From: JBBIRW01 sp037441565
GTDB lineage: Bacteria; Desulfobacterota; JBBIRW01
Assembly: GCA_037441565.1 (NCBI GenBank)
Contig: JBBIRW010000001.1
Location: 124,001-188,000 of the forward strand
Direction of reading: 5' to 3'
DNA length: 64,000 bases
Shown here: positions 24,514 to 33,197 of the stretch, piece by piece
Position numbering within the stretch: the first letter of the stretch is position 1
How the letters are laid out: every line of letters starts with the position of its first letter
Program-made: the position numbers and the translations under genes
Notes under the pieces: model-generated
What the model was told of the DNA's origin: nothing
Database searches by the model: none
What the model saw: only the letters and a program-made list of their open reading frames with translations

Positions 24514-25771
24514 AGGAGAAATTATTCCTCCCGGTGACAAATCTATAACACACAGGGCAATAATGATCTCATCAGTTTCAAAGGGGGTTAGCTGCATTCA
24601 CGGCTATTTAAAGGGTGAAGATAACATCAGGACATTGAAGGCATTCGAGATGATGGGAGTGAATGCAGAGCAAAGAAATTGTGATCTGATAATAAAAGGG
24701 ACAGAACTTTTCGGTCTCAATGAGCCCTCCGATGTAATTGATGCGGGAAATTCAGGGACAACCATGCGGTTGATATCAGGGATTCTCAGCGGGCAGAATT
24801 TCCTTTCTGTAATTACGGGTGATGAATCTCTTAGAAGGAGACCGATGGGTAGAATATTGGAACCATTGAGATTAATGGGTGCAGAAGTATTTTCACGAAA
24901 AGGTGGCTTTGCACCTCTTGTGATAAAAGGAGGAAGACTAAAGTCTATATCATACAGGATGAATGTCGCCAGTGCTCAGGTTAAGTCATGCATCCTCTTT
25001 GCTGGACTTTATGCTGATGGAATTACAGAAATAGAGGAACCTGTTCAATCAAGAGATCATACCGAAAGGATGCTTTCGTATTTTGGTGTAAATCTCTCAA
25101 GAAATAATTTGAAGATAAGTATTAGAGGTCATCAGCAGCCGGAAGCGAGGGAGATTTTTATACCAGGCGATCTTTCATCAGCATCATTTTTTATTGTTGC
25201 AGCTCTTTTACTTAACAATAGTGAACTATTGGTTAAAAATGTTGGAGTGAATTACACAAGAAGTGGAATAATCGATGTCCTGAAACAGATGGGTGGAAAT
25301 ATTGAAATAATGAATTTAAGAAAAATCTGTGAGGAAGATGTTGCCGATCTGTATGTGAAAGCAAGTAGACTCAAAGGAGTTAAAATATCAGGTCCTCTGA
25401 TTCCAAGGCTCATAGATGAAATACCTGTATTATGTGTTGCAGCTGCAATGGCGGAGGGAGAGACGGAGATAAGGGATGCCACTGAGCTGAGGGTAAAGGA
25501 GTCTGACAGAATTAACTCGATGTGCAGCGAATTAAGGAAGATGGGTGTAGATGTTGAGGAACTCGAGGATGGTATGGTCATTCAGGGAAAGGGGAGAATT
25601 GATAGTGCGGTTTTTGACAGTCATGGTGATCACCGTGTTGCAATGGCCCTTATAATAGCCTCCCTTGTTGCTGAGGGTGAGTCAGAGGTAAGGGGGACTG
25701 AGTGTATCAGGACCTCATTCCCTTCTTTTTTTGAACTCCTGAGGAATACTATTATTTTCGGAAATTCATGA
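24476..25771 (+). CDS. aroA: 3-phosphoshikimate 1-carboxyvinyltransferase (EPSP synthase)
   Basis: This 431-residue enzyme joins phosphoenolpyruvate to shikimate 3-phosphate. Motifs are PPGDKSITHRA, DAGNSGTTMRL, RRPMGRILEPLRLMGA and ELRVKESDRI, with DHRVAMAL near the C-terminus. The stretch DAGNSGTT retains Gly/Asn at the glyphosate-contact loop but I did not assign sensitivity class. The start was chosen because it places the PGDKS motif at the usual distance, although it lies within the end of tyrA. Confidence 0.96.
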   Translation: MESLRLGRARRIEGEIIPPGDKSITHRAIMISSVSKGVSCIHGYLKGEDNIRTLKAFEMMGVNAEQRNCDLIIKGTELFGLNEPSDVIDAGNSGTTMRLISGILSGQNFLSVITGDESLRRRPMGRILEPLRLMGAEVFSRKGGFAPLVIKGGRLKSISYRMNVASAQVKSCILFAGLYADGITEIEEPVQSRDHTERMLSYFGVNLSRNNLKISIRGHQQPEAREIFIPGDLSSASFFIVAALLLNNSELLVKNVGVNYTRSGIIDVLKQMGGNIEIMNLRKICEEDVADLYVKASRLKGVKISGPLIPRLIDEIPVLCVAAAMAEGETEIRDATELRVKESDRINSMCSELRKMGVDVEELEDGMVIQGKGRIDSAVFDSHGDHRVAMALIIASLVAEGESEVRGTECIRTSFPSFFELLRNTIIFGNS

Positions 25772-26460
25772 GGGAAGATGGGATTGTGATTACTATCGAT
25801 GGCCCATCAGGGGCAGGGAAAAGCTCTGCAGGCAGAATCCTTGCAGAGAGGTTGGGGTATAACTATATAGATACAGGCGCCATGTATCGGGCAGTGGCTT
25901 ACTCCATATATAAGAGCGGCATCAATCTCGAAGACGAGAAGGAAGTAGAGAGATTTATGGATCATGTGGAGATAGATTTCATACAAAAAGGGAAAGATAC
26001 AAGGGTTCTCTGTAATGGTGAGGATGTAACTGACAGAATAAGGGATCCAGAAATAGATATGATAACTTCAAAGGTGTCCGGATTTGAAAAGGTAAGAGTT
26101 GTTCTTACAAAAATGCAGAGAAAGCTTTCAGAGAGAGGGGGGGTGGTTTTGGAAGGGAGGGATACGGGAAGCGAGGTTGTTCCTGATGCAGAAATAAAAT
26201 TTTATCTTGATGCGAGTCTCGAAGAGAGAAGTCGAAGAAGGTGGTTGCAACTTAAGGAAAAGGGGGTGGTGATTGAAAGGAAGGTTGTTGAGGGAGAGGT
26301 ATTAAAGAGGGATGCCTATGATAGTACAAGGAAGCTCTCTCCACTTCGTGCGCCTTCTGATAGTATCCGTATAGATTCTACCTATATGAGTATAGACGAG
26401 GTTGTGGAATTGATGTTACAATATATAAAACCGCTTCTTTCCCATACTGGAGGAAAATGA
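25768..26460 (+). CDS. cmk: cytidylate kinase
   Basis: This 230-residue kinase phosphorylates CMP and dCMP. The P-loop GPSGAGKSSAG and the segment NYIDTGAMYRA are present, with VLEGRDTGSEVVPDAEIKFYLDAS following (phosphate- and ribose-binding). Its ATG overlaps the aroA stop (ATGA), the usual coupling in this conserved gene order. Confidence 0.95.
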   Translation: MREDGIVITIDGPSGAGKSSAGRILAERLGYNYIDTGAMYRAVAYSIYKSGINLEDEKEVERFMDHVEIDFIQKGKDTRVLCNGEDVTDRIRDPEIDMITSKVSGFEKVRVVLTKMQRKLSERGGVVLEGRDTGSEVVPDAEIKFYLDASLEERSRRRWLQLKEKGVVIERKVVEGEVLKRDAYDSTRKLSPLRAPSDSIRIDSTYMSIDEVVELMLQYIKPLLSHTGGK

Positions 26461-26463
26461 TAA

Positions 26464-27318
26464 ATGGAGATATACATTGTTCAAAGTGCCGGTTTTTGTT
26501 TTGGTGTAAAAAGGGCCATCAGCATAGCCTATAAAGCTATCGAGGAGGATTTATCACCAATTTTCAGCCTGGGTGACATAATACATAATCCCCAAATGGT
26601 AAAGAGAATGGAAGAAATGGGTCTCAAGAGCATCGCCTCCGTTGATGAGATTGATGAAGGCAGGATTATTATAAGATCACATGGTATAACCTATCCCGAA
26701 CTTAAGAAGGCCCAGGATAAAGGTTTAAAGATTATAGATGCAACATGCCCTTTTGTGAAAAGGGTTCAAGAATATACATCCCTTTTTTCAAGGGAGGGTT
26801 ACTTCGTCGTTGTGGTTGGTGATGAGGATCATCCCGAAGTAAAAAGCATAATGAGTTATGGTTATCCTGGTCGAATTGCTATAGCGGATGAGAGTCTTTT
26901 AAATAAATTTACAAAGAAGGATAGAGTGGGAGTTGTTGCACAGACAACACAATCACCTGAGAGAGTTAAAGAAATTGTGTTAAGATTGGTTGACAAGGTT
27001 AAAGAATTGAGATATATGAATACGCTTTGCAATGCAACATTAATTAATCAGCAGAATTCATGCAGGATTGCATCGAATGTTGACTGTATGATTGTTGTTG
27101 GTGGTTATAACAGCGCCAATACAAGGAGAATCGCACAGATGTGCCAAGAGATTAACCCAAATACATATCATATTGAAATCGCAGATGAATTAAGAATGGA
27201 ATGGTTTTATAATGTTAAAAGCGTTGGTATCACTGCAGGTGCATCAACGCCTGATTGGATAATAGACGAAGTGGTTGAAAGGATAAAATGTTTTGGTGAT
27301 ACAGTAATAATTCAATAG
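26464..27318 (+). CDS. ispH: 4-hydroxy-3-methylbut-2-enyl diphosphate reductase
   Basis: This 284-residue enzyme performs the last step of the methylerythritol phosphate isoprenoid pathway. The three cluster cysteines lie in AGFCFGVKRA, DATCPFVKR and NTLCNATLINQ. The substrate His residues are in RSHGI and GDEDHPEV, and the C-terminal TAGASTPDWIID is diagnostic. It is sometimes called LytB. It supplies the substrate for MiaA and for menaquinone synthesis. Confidence 0.96.
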   Translation: MEIYIVQSAGFCFGVKRAISIAYKAIEEDLSPIFSLGDIIHNPQMVKRMEEMGLKSIASVDEIDEGRIIIRSHGITYPELKKAQDKGLKIIDATCPFVKRVQEYTSLFSREGYFVVVVGDEDHPEVKSIMSYGYPGRIAIADESLLNKFTKKDRVGVVAQTTQSPERVKEIVLRLVDKVKELRYMNTLCNATLINQQNSCRIASNVDCMIVVGGYNSANTRRIAQMCQEINPNTYHIEIADELRMEWFYNVKSVGITAGASTPDWIIDEVVERIKCFGDTVIIQ

Positions 27319-27328
27319 GAGTTGTGTG

Positions 27329-29044
27329 ATGGTTGATAGATCAAAGAATGAGGAAAAACATGATATTTATAATGAGGTTGAGGAGGAATCCTTTGAGGAG
27401 CTTTTTTCAAAGAGTATAAAAAGGGTTGAGGAAGGCGAGATTCTAAGAGGAACGGTAATCAAGATAAATCCAGAGTATGTGGTTGTAGATATCGGATATA
27501 AATGTGAAGGTCAGATACCTGTCTTTGAATTTATTGATCAAGATGGAAAGATTCAGATAAAAGAGGGCGATAAAATCGATGTGTTTGTGGAAAGGAAGGA
27601 AACAGAGGATGGATATGTTCTTCTTTCAAAGCAAAAAGCAAGCAAATTTAAGATATGGGAAACTATTGAAAAAGTTATTAAAGAGAATGGTTCAATAGAA
27701 GGGAAGATTGTAGAACGCGTAAAGGGTGGATTCATTGTTGATATTGGTGCGAAAGCATTTCTGCCTGGTTCACAAGCAGACATAAAACCAATTAAAGATT
27801 TCGATTCACTGGTTGGGAAAAGCTTTCAATTCAAAATACTCAAGGCAAACAGAAAGAAAACAAATATTATTGTTTCAAGAAAGGCATTGCTTGAAGAAGA
27901 AAGAGACAGAATAAGAAAAAGGACAATTGAAAGCTTGAGGGAAGGGCTTATTGTTGATGGAATTGTGAAGAACATAACGGACTATGGGGCATTTATTGAT
28001 ATCGGGGGGGTGGACGGCCTTCTACACATCAGCGATATTTCATGGGGTAGAATCTCCCATCCATCGGATATTCTTTCCATAGGGGATTGTGTTAAAGTTA
28101 TTGTAACAAAGTATGATAGAAAATCGGGAAGGGTTTCACTGGGCATGAAGCAGCTTATGCAGGATCCCTGGGAAAGTGTTGACAGTAAGTACAGGGTTGG
28201 TATGCAGGTAAAGGCAAAGGTTATCGGTTTCAGTGATGATTCAGCAATCGTTGAGATTGAGCCTGGTATTGAGGGAAAAATTCATATCAGTGATTTAACG
28301 TGGACAAAAAAGGTGAAATATCCATACCAGATAGTATCAATGGGTGAAATCATTAATCCTGTTATCATGGATATAAACAGGGAGTCAAAGAAAATGATCC
28401 TGGGATTAAAGCAAACGCAGCCGGATCCCTGGATAAGAATAATGAAGAAATATCCGCCAGGTTCAAAAATAAAAGGAAGGATCAGAAAGATCACCGATTT
28501 TGGTATATTTGTCGAAATCGAGGAAGGGATCGATGGTCTCGTTCATATATCTGATATTTCATGGACCCAGAGGATCAAACATCCGTCAGAAATATTTAAA
28601 AAGGGAGAGGTTGTTGAGGCTGTTGTCCTCCAGATAGAAAGGGAAAGTGAAAAGATATCACTCGGTATTAAGCAACTTGAAAAAAATCCCTGGGAGAATA
28701 TAAGGGAAAGGTATCCTGTAAGCTCTGTGGTTAGGGGAAGGGTAAGAAGTATAACAGAATTTGGTGCATTTGTTGAATTAGAACCAGGAGTTGAAGGCCT
28801 TGTTCATGTTTCTGAGTTCGGAAAAGCAAAGGGCTCGCAGAAGGAAAATGTTTTAAAGGTTGATGATGAGATTGCAGCAGTGGTGACATCTGTTAATGAG
28901 AGGGAGAGGAAGATATCTTTAAGCATAAGGGCGCTTGAAGAGAAGATAACGAGAGAGGAGATAGAGGAATTTTTGAGATCTCAGGAATTTCCAAAGATAA
29001 CGATTGGTGATTTGATTAAAGCCAGACAGAAAAGAAAAAGCTGA
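27329..29044 (+). CDS. rpsA: 30S ribosomal protein S1
   Basis: This 571-residue protein has six S1 (OB-fold) repeats, for example GTVIKINPEYVVVDIG, VERVKGGFIVDIGAKAF, VKNITDYGAFIDIGGVDGLLH, ITDFGIFVEIEEGIDGLVH and ITEFGAFVELEPGVEGLVH. It recruits mRNAs with weak ribosome-binding sites to the 30S subunit. I chose the ATG 7 nt after AGGAG; the GTG one codon earlier is less well spaced. It ends with the TGATG overlap into sppA. Confidence 0.96.
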   Translation: MVDRSKNEEKHDIYNEVEEESFEELFSKSIKRVEEGEILRGTVIKINPEYVVVDIGYKCEGQIPVFEFIDQDGKIQIKEGDKIDVFVERKETEDGYVLLSKQKASKFKIWETIEKVIKENGSIEGKIVERVKGGFIVDIGAKAFLPGSQADIKPIKDFDSLVGKSFQFKILKANRKKTNIIVSRKALLEEERDRIRKRTIESLREGLIVDGIVKNITDYGAFIDIGGVDGLLHISDISWGRISHPSDILSIGDCVKVIVTKYDRKSGRVSLGMKQLMQDPWESVDSKYRVGMQVKAKVIGFSDDSAIVEIEPGIEGKIHISDLTWTKKVKYPYQIVSMGEIINPVIMDINRESKKMILGLKQTQPDPWIRIMKKYPPGSKIKGRIRKITDFGIFVEIEEGIDGLVHISDISWTQRIKHPSEIFKKGEVVEAVVLQIERESEKISLGIKQLEKNPWENIRERYPVSSVVRGRVRSITEFGAFVELEPGVEGLVHVSEFGKAKGSQKENVLKVDDEIAAVVTSVNERERKISLSIRALEEKITREEIEEFLRSQEFPKITIGDLIKARQKRKS

Positions 29045-29955
29045 TGAAAATGGTTGAGGAAAGATATAGATTTTTTAAAAATGCATTTTTTATAATGTTA
29101 GGTGTCCTCCTTTCATTCTTAATCCTTGTTTTCATAATAACATTTTTCACCATCGGTGGATTATCGACTTTTCGTGACAGGGTTGCTGTTGTAGAAATAA
29201 GTGGTATTATCGCTTCGTCAAGGGAGATTATGAAGGAACTGGAGAGGTATGGATCCGATCCTTATGTTAAGGCAATCGTATTGAGAATTGAGTCTCCTGG
29301 TGGCGGGGTTGCGGCAGCTCAGGAGATTTATAATGCCGTCCTCAAACTAAAGGAAAAAAATAAGAAGGTTGTTACATCCATGGGCGCTGTTGCAGCATCC
29401 GGGGGTTATTACATTGCATGTGCTTCAGATAGAATTGTTGCAAATCCTGGAACTATAACGGGAAGTATAGGTGTAATTGCACAATTTATAAATTTTGAAG
29501 AACTTCTTAGCAAACTTGGTCTCAAGGGTTATGTGATAAAAAGCGGAAGATACAAGGATGTTGGTTCCCCCTTCAGAAGCATGTCCGAAGATGAAAGGAA
29601 GCTTGTTCAGGAGGTCATTGATGATATCCACTCCCAGTTTGTTACTGCAGTTTCTGAATCGAGAAAAATTGAGCTTGAAAAGGTTATTGAAATAGCTGAC
29701 GGAAGGTTTTTTTCGGGAAGGAGGGCAAAAGAGATCGGGCTGATTGATGAACTGGGGGATCTTAATGATGCAATAAAGATCGCCAGCTCCCTTGCGGGAA
29801 TAAAGGGTGAGCCGTACATTATATACCCATCAAGGAAATTTTCAATACTGGATCTATTCTTCAGAAAATCATCTTTTAGTGATTATTTAAAGGATTCAGG
29901 GATAACAGGATTTATAAATGTGTATTATCTTAGCCGTCCATTCGGCATACGTTAA
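29044..29955 (+). CDS. sppA: signal peptide peptidase SppA (short form)
   Basis: This 303-residue membrane serine protease of the S49 family degrades cleaved signal peptides. One N-terminal transmembrane helix lies at about residues 14-38. The crotonase-like protease domain contains the nucleophile Ser in GPGTITGSIGVI and the Lys in VIKSGRYKDVGSPFR, and GAVAASGGYYIACASD. It is the half-length, 36K-type form. Its start codon overlaps the rpsA stop. Confidence 0.94.
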   Translation: MKMVEERYRFFKNAFFIMLGVLLSFLILVFIITFFTIGGLSTFRDRVAVVEISGIIASSREIMKELERYGSDPYVKAIVLRIESPGGGVAAAQEIYNAVLKLKEKNKKVVTSMGAVAASGGYYIACASDRIVANPGTITGSIGVIAQFINFEELLSKLGLKGYVIKSGRYKDVGSPFRSMSEDERKLVQEVIDDIHSQFVTAVSESRKIELEKVIEIADGRFFSGRRAKEIGLIDELGDLNDAIKIASSLAGIKGEPYIIYPSRKFSILDLFFRKSSFSDYLKDSGITGFINVYYLSRPFGIR

Positions 29956-29967
29956 AGGGGGTTGGAT

Positions 29968-30246
29968 ATGACAAAAAGTGAATTAATTGAAAGACTAATC
30001 CAGAGGATGCCACATCTTCAAAAAAAGGATAGCGAAATGATCGTAAACCTCATTTTCGATTCGATGAAGGAAGCACTCATGAGGGGAGAAAAGATTGAAA
30101 TAAGGGGCTTTGGCTCTTTCAGGATAAAAAAGAGGGCTCCAAAGGAGGGAAGGAATCCGAAGACGGGCGAAATTGTAAAGATACCCGAGAAGAGAATCCC
30201 CTTTTTTAAGGTGGGCAAGGAATTAAAGGAGATGATAAATAGCTAA
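29968..30246 (+). CDS. HU/IHF-family nucleoid protein
   Basis: This 92-residue DNA-bending protein has the family signature EIRGFGSFRIKKRAPKEGRNPKTGE, with Pro at the tip of the DNA-intercalating arm. The order rpsA-sppA-HU/IHF resembles the himD/ihfB neighbourhood, so it may be an IHF beta-like subunit, but no partner is seen. IHF-type bending commonly assists sigma54 promoters, of which this window has three. I chose the ATG with GGGGG 6-10 nt upstream over the TTG two codons earlier. Confidence 0.93.
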   Translation: MTKSELIERLIQRMPHLQKKDSEMIVNLIFDSMKEALMRGEKIEIRGFGSFRIKKRAPKEGRNPKTGEIVKIPEKRIPFFKVGKELKEMINS

Positions 30247-30252
30247 AATTTA

Positions 30253-30288
30253 AACCCTCCTTGTATCGTCTAATGGCTAAGGAGGGTT
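30253..30288 (+). promoter_or_regulatory. perfect 10-bp hairpin that sequesters the Shine-Dalgarno of the FecR gene
   Basis: AACCCTCCTT (30253-30262) and AAGGAGGGTT (30279-30288) are exact inverted complements separated by a 16-nt loop. The right arm is itself the strong ribosome-binding site of the gene that starts at 30294, so in RNA the site would be paired. No U-run follows, which argues against an ordinary terminator. The loop and flanks (TATCGTCTAATGGCTAAGGA) look like the D arm of tRNA-Glu, but no complete tRNA is present. Confidence 0.6.
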
Positions 30289-30293
30289 CAGAG

Positions 30294-31895
30294 ATGATTA
30301 AAGAAGGTTTAAAACGACTGCCATTAATAATAATATTATCTTTGTCCATTCCCCTTAATATCAGATATGCGTTTTCAGAGCCACTCCCAACAAATAGTCT
30401 TGGAAGGGTTTCATATGTTGAAGGTAATGTTGAAGTAAAGGCAGAAGATCTTGAAGAAGCGGTAAAGGTAATGGTTAACATGCCGATTCTACCGGGCGAT
30501 CTTGTTAACACAGGAGAGATGAGCAGGGTTGAGATTGAGATGGCTGATGGGACAAGGATAAGGGCATCATCCAGAACCTCATTCATCATGAATGCACCAC
30601 TGGAGGAGTATTCCCTGCCTATCATACGGTTGATTTCAGGAAAAATTGGTATGAGAACCACGGGCAATCTTCAACTCGTAATTGATGGTTCAAACTACAG
30701 GGTTATATCAAAGGGGCCAGCCCTGTTTCATTTGAGGGATGAGGAGAAGGTTGTAGAAATATCGGTTAAAAGTGGTGATATCAGTGTTGAAGGCAACTGG
30801 GGAATAAAGTTACTTAAGGATGGAATGACAGCAGTTATAAGAGATAATAGAATAAACACTGCGGTGGGGATTGTTCATGGTGGATGGATAACTGAATTTA
30901 ATGAAAGGGAGGTTAGATCAGCAGATTATATAGATTCCTCAGCACAATTTGGACAATATGAGCTGGAAACATATGGAAGATGGATATATGTGCCTGTTTA
31001 TGGATACATCTGGAGACCTTATACTTACTGGGGGTGGGCACCATATGTTAATGGATACTGGCTCTGGCGTGCGAGTGCAGGATGGATATGGATCTCCTAT
31101 GAGCAATGGGGTTGGTTACCTTATCATTATGGACGGTGGATTTATATGCCCGCATGGGGGTGGTGCTGGGTTCCTGGAACTGGATGGGGTTTATGGATAC
31201 CTGGTGCAGTATACTGGATATATGGGCCAGGATGGATAGCATGGGGGCCCCTTGCTCCAGGGGAGTTTTTTCTATGGGGTAGAATTAATATTGCGAAGCC
31301 TATAAATTGTGGATTTCCAGGGGGAGTAGTAGTGGTGGAGAAACATGCAGTTATTAAAAACAAGATTGTAGTTAAACCCATCAAATTAGCCGATGATCCA
31401 TTGAAGAGGGGCAGGATAGTTCAACCGCCACCTCCCCATCAGAATGATAAAAGAAATGAAGAGGTTAAGGTCCACAGGCGAGATGATTTCAGGGGTAATT
31501 CACTAAAGAGGGTAGAAATGAATTTCGAAGGGCAAAAGCAACCAAGCATAACATGGACAAAGGAAAGGGGCGAGTCTTTAGTAAAAGATAGGTTTCCCAT
31601 AAGGCAGGATCCCTATAAAGGGAACATTGAAAATAGAAGGTTTGAAAGAAACGTAAAATATCCGATAAACCCCAGTAATCATTACGGAAACGATACTAAA
31701 AGGAAATGGCAAAATCCGGTTATAAGGGATAAAAGCCCCGGAGGATTCTTAGAATCGAAAAATTTTTCAGGAAGTCGGATAACTGGAGGATCAGGATTCT
31801 CTAAGAGCAGAAGACTATCCAATCTGAATAGCCTTCAAAAGTTTGAGTCTGGTTTTCGTTCATTTATGAATCCAAGACAATTTAAAGCAAGATGA
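30294..31895 (+). CDS. secreted FecR-domain protein with Trp/Tyr-rich repeats (DUF6600-like)
   Basis: This 533-residue exported protein has a signal peptide (LPLIIILSLSIPLNIRYAFS), a FecR-like domain (LGRVSYVEGNVEVK, VEIEMADGTRIRASSRTSF, ISGKIGMRT), and then about 100 residues (about 227-327) extremely rich in Trp, Tyr, Gly and Pro. This part is built of imperfect repeats such as GRWIYVPVYGYIWRPY, NGYWLWRASAGWIWISYEQWGW and GRWIYMPAWGWCWVPG. The last 200 residues are basic, polar and probably disordered. The family is widespread but functionally uncharacterised; a cell-envelope role is likely. The ATG at 30294 is preferred to one at 30261 because AAGGAGGG lies 6 nt upstream and the signal peptide then begins normally. 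Confidence 0.85.
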   Translation: MIKEGLKRLPLIIILSLSIPLNIRYAFSEPLPTNSLGRVSYVEGNVEVKAEDLEEAVKVMVNMPILPGDLVNTGEMSRVEIEMADGTRIRASSRTSFIMNAPLEEYSLPIIRLISGKIGMRTTGNLQLVIDGSNYRVISKGPALFHLRDEEKVVEISVKSGDISVEGNWGIKLLKDGMTAVIRDNRINTAVGIVHGGWITEFNEREVRSADYIDSSAQFGQYELETYGRWIYVPVYGYIWRPYTYWGWAPYVNGYWLWRASAGWIWISYEQWGWLPYHYGRWIYMPAWGWCWVPGTGWGLWIPGAVYWIYGPGWIAWGPLAPGEFFLWGRINIAKPINCGFPGGVVVVEKHAVIKNKIVVKPIKLADDPLKRGRIVQPPPPHQNDKRNEEVKVHRRDDFRGNSLKRVEMNFEGQKQPSITWTKERGESLVKDRFPIRQDPYKGNIENRRFERNVKYPINPSNHYGNDTKRKWQNPVIRDKSPGGFLESKNFSGSRITGGSGFSKSRRLSNLNSLQKFESGFRSFMNPRQFKAR

Positions 31896-31907
31896 ACGGT
31901 TAGGATT

Positions 31908-32255
31908 ATGAAATTTTATAGCTGGCATGAAATTCCAAGGGAGAAACTATCGAAGGGGATTGAAAGGCAGATGCTGTGGGGTGAGAAGGCAATGATATGT
32001 AGATTTATTATTGACCCCCATGTCGAGATTAGAACGCATGCTCACAAGAACGAGCAGTATACCATGATTTTGAAGGGAAGGGCTTTGATCAACCTCGACG
32101 GGATTGAAAGGGAGCTGAAAGAGGGTGATGTTGTTTATATACCAGCGAATAAGCCTCACGGGTTAAAGGTTCTTGATGAGGGTCTTATTGCGCTTGATGT
32201 ATTCTGCCCGCCCCGAAGGGATTTTATCAACGGCAGCGATAGATACCTCAGGTAA
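31908..32255 (+). CDS. single-domain cupin protein
   Basis: This 115-residue protein has a double-stranded beta-helix fold. The two cupin motifs are HVEIRTHAHKNEQYTMILKG (His, His, Glu) and GDVVYIPANKPHGLKV (His), which are the usual metal ligands. Such proteins bind small ligands or catalyse simple isomerisation or dioxygenation. The function here is not predictable. It follows the FecR gene by 12 nt. Confidence 0.87.
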   Translation: MKFYSWHEIPREKLSKGIERQMLWGEKAMICRFIIDPHVEIRTHAHKNEQYTMILKGRALINLDGIERELKEGDVVYIPANKPHGLKVLDEGLIALDVFCPPRRDFINGSDRYLR

Positions 32256-32275
32256 AAACATTCAGGAAAGTGTAG

Positions 32276-32575
32276 CTATTTTTTTACTGCCTTTGGTTTC
32301 TTGAGCGCTTTTTCATTTATAGGCAGAATCTCCCTTACAAATGGATAAGCTGCAATGTATAGGTAACCTGGATGAACCTTAAGGCATTCCGCGAGCGATT
32401 TTATAATCTTGGGACTGGGTCTGCGGAGATTCTTCTCCAGATAGCTTATATAGTTAGCTTTCACACCTACCTTTTCAGCAACATCTTTCTGGGTGAGACC
32501 GAGCTCCTTCCTCCTTTCAAACAGGATTTTTCCGAAGTCTGATATCAATTTCTTCTTTGGGATTTTTTCCTTCAT
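32276..32575 (-). CDS. small XRE/Cro-type helix-turn-helix regulator
   Basis: This 99-residue protein contains one lambda-repressor-like helix-turn-helix (RKELGLTQKDVAEKVGVKANYISYLEKNLRRPSP, residues about 18-52) and a short basic tail ending in KKPKAVKK. It has a strong ribosome-binding site (AAAGGAGGAG). It lacks any ligand-binding domain. A short perfect palindrome in its own promoter region could be an autoregulatory operator (inference). Confidence 0.88.
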   Translation of the reverse strand: MKEKIPKKKLISDFGKILFERRKELGLTQKDVAEKVGVKANYISYLEKNLRRPSPKIIKSLAECLKVHPGYLYIAAYPFVREILPINEKALKKPKAVKK

Positions 32576-32599
32576 ATTACTCCTCCTTTCTAACTAATA

Positions 32600-32632
32600 G
32601 ATAATTTATCACAAATTTAGTAACTTTGACAA
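32600..32632 (-). promoter_or_regulatory. candidate promoter and operator of the XRE regulator gene
   Basis: On the minus strand TTGTCA (32627-32632) is followed after 18 nt by TAAATT (32603-32608). The -10 lies inside a perfect 5-1-5 palindrome GATAATTTATC (32600-32610), a plausible site for the regulator to repress itself. Confidence 0.4.
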
Positions 32633-32656
32633 CGATCATTTATAAATACAAACTTC

Positions 32657-32684
32657 TTGCAATTTCGCCCGCTGGATCTATAAT
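32657..32684 (+). promoter_or_regulatory. candidate sigma70 promoter for the HIT/LapA/amidase genes
   Basis: TTGCAA and a perfect TATAAT are separated by 16 nt, ending 24 nt before the HIT-protein start codon. It diverges from the XRE promoter. Confidence 0.5.
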
Positions 32685-32708
32685 AATTGAAAAGATGATG
32701 TGATAAAT

Positions 32709-33197
32709 ATGCAGATTCTCTGGGCTCCATGGAGAATGGAATATATCCTCGATGAGAGAAAAAGGGAGTGCATTTTCTGTCTGCTTCCTGGTGAAGGAGA
32801 TGACAGGAAAAGCCTTATTCTCTATAGAGGAAATAAAGTTTTTGTTATTATGAACAGATATCCATACACAAATGGTCATCTTATGGTATCACCCATTAGA
32901 CACGAAGGTAGTCTTGAGTGCCTTGAGGCGGAAGAGATGAGGGAGCTTTTCGAGATGATAAGGGAGTGTATTATCATTTTAAAAAAGGAACTCCATCCAG
33001 ATGGTTTTAATATAGGGATGAATCTGGGAAGGGTAGCTGGTGCTGGTGTTGAAAATCATCTTCACTTTCACATTGTTCCAAGGTGGAGCGGAGACACGAA
33101 TTTCATGCCTGTATTAGCGGATGTCAAGGTGATGCCTGAATTCCTTGAGGTTACATATGGGAGACTAAAGCCTCATTTTGATAAGTTAAAATGTTAA
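32709..33197 (+). CDS. HIT-family (histidine triad) nucleotide hydrolase/transferase
   Basis: This 162-residue protein has the histidine triad motif ENHLHFHIVPRW near residue 118 and a CxxC pair (CIFC) typical of zinc-containing HIT proteins. The N-terminal LWAPWRMEYI matches bacterial AP4A phosphorylase-like/HIT proteins. It likely cleaves dinucleoside polyphosphates or AMP-lysine-type conjugates. The ribosome-binding site is weak. The stop overlaps the start of the next gene. Confidence 0.9.
   Translation: MQILWAPWRMEYILDERKRECIFCLLPGEGDDRKSLILYRGNKVFVIMNRYPYTNGHLMVSPIRHEGSLECLEAEEMRELFEMIRECIIILKKELHPDGFNIGMNLGRVAGAGVENHLHFHIVPRWSGDTNFMPVLADVKVMPEFLEVTYGRLKPHFDKLKC

Noticed and set aside
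28282..28494. Opposite-strand open frames of 60-110 codons inside rpsA, aroA, glnD and other genes
   Set aside because: They lie wholly within strongly supported genes, lack ribosome-binding sites and show no recognisable domains.
30258..30285. A truncated tRNA-Glu gene or an integration (att) site
   Set aside because: Only the D-arm-like 20 nt is present. No anticodon or T arm follows, no integrase or element lies downstream, and the neighbouring genes are ordinary.
30253..30288. The inverted repeat as a transcription terminator of the HU gene
   Set aside because: There is no U-run after the second arm, and that arm is the ribosome-binding site of the next gene.
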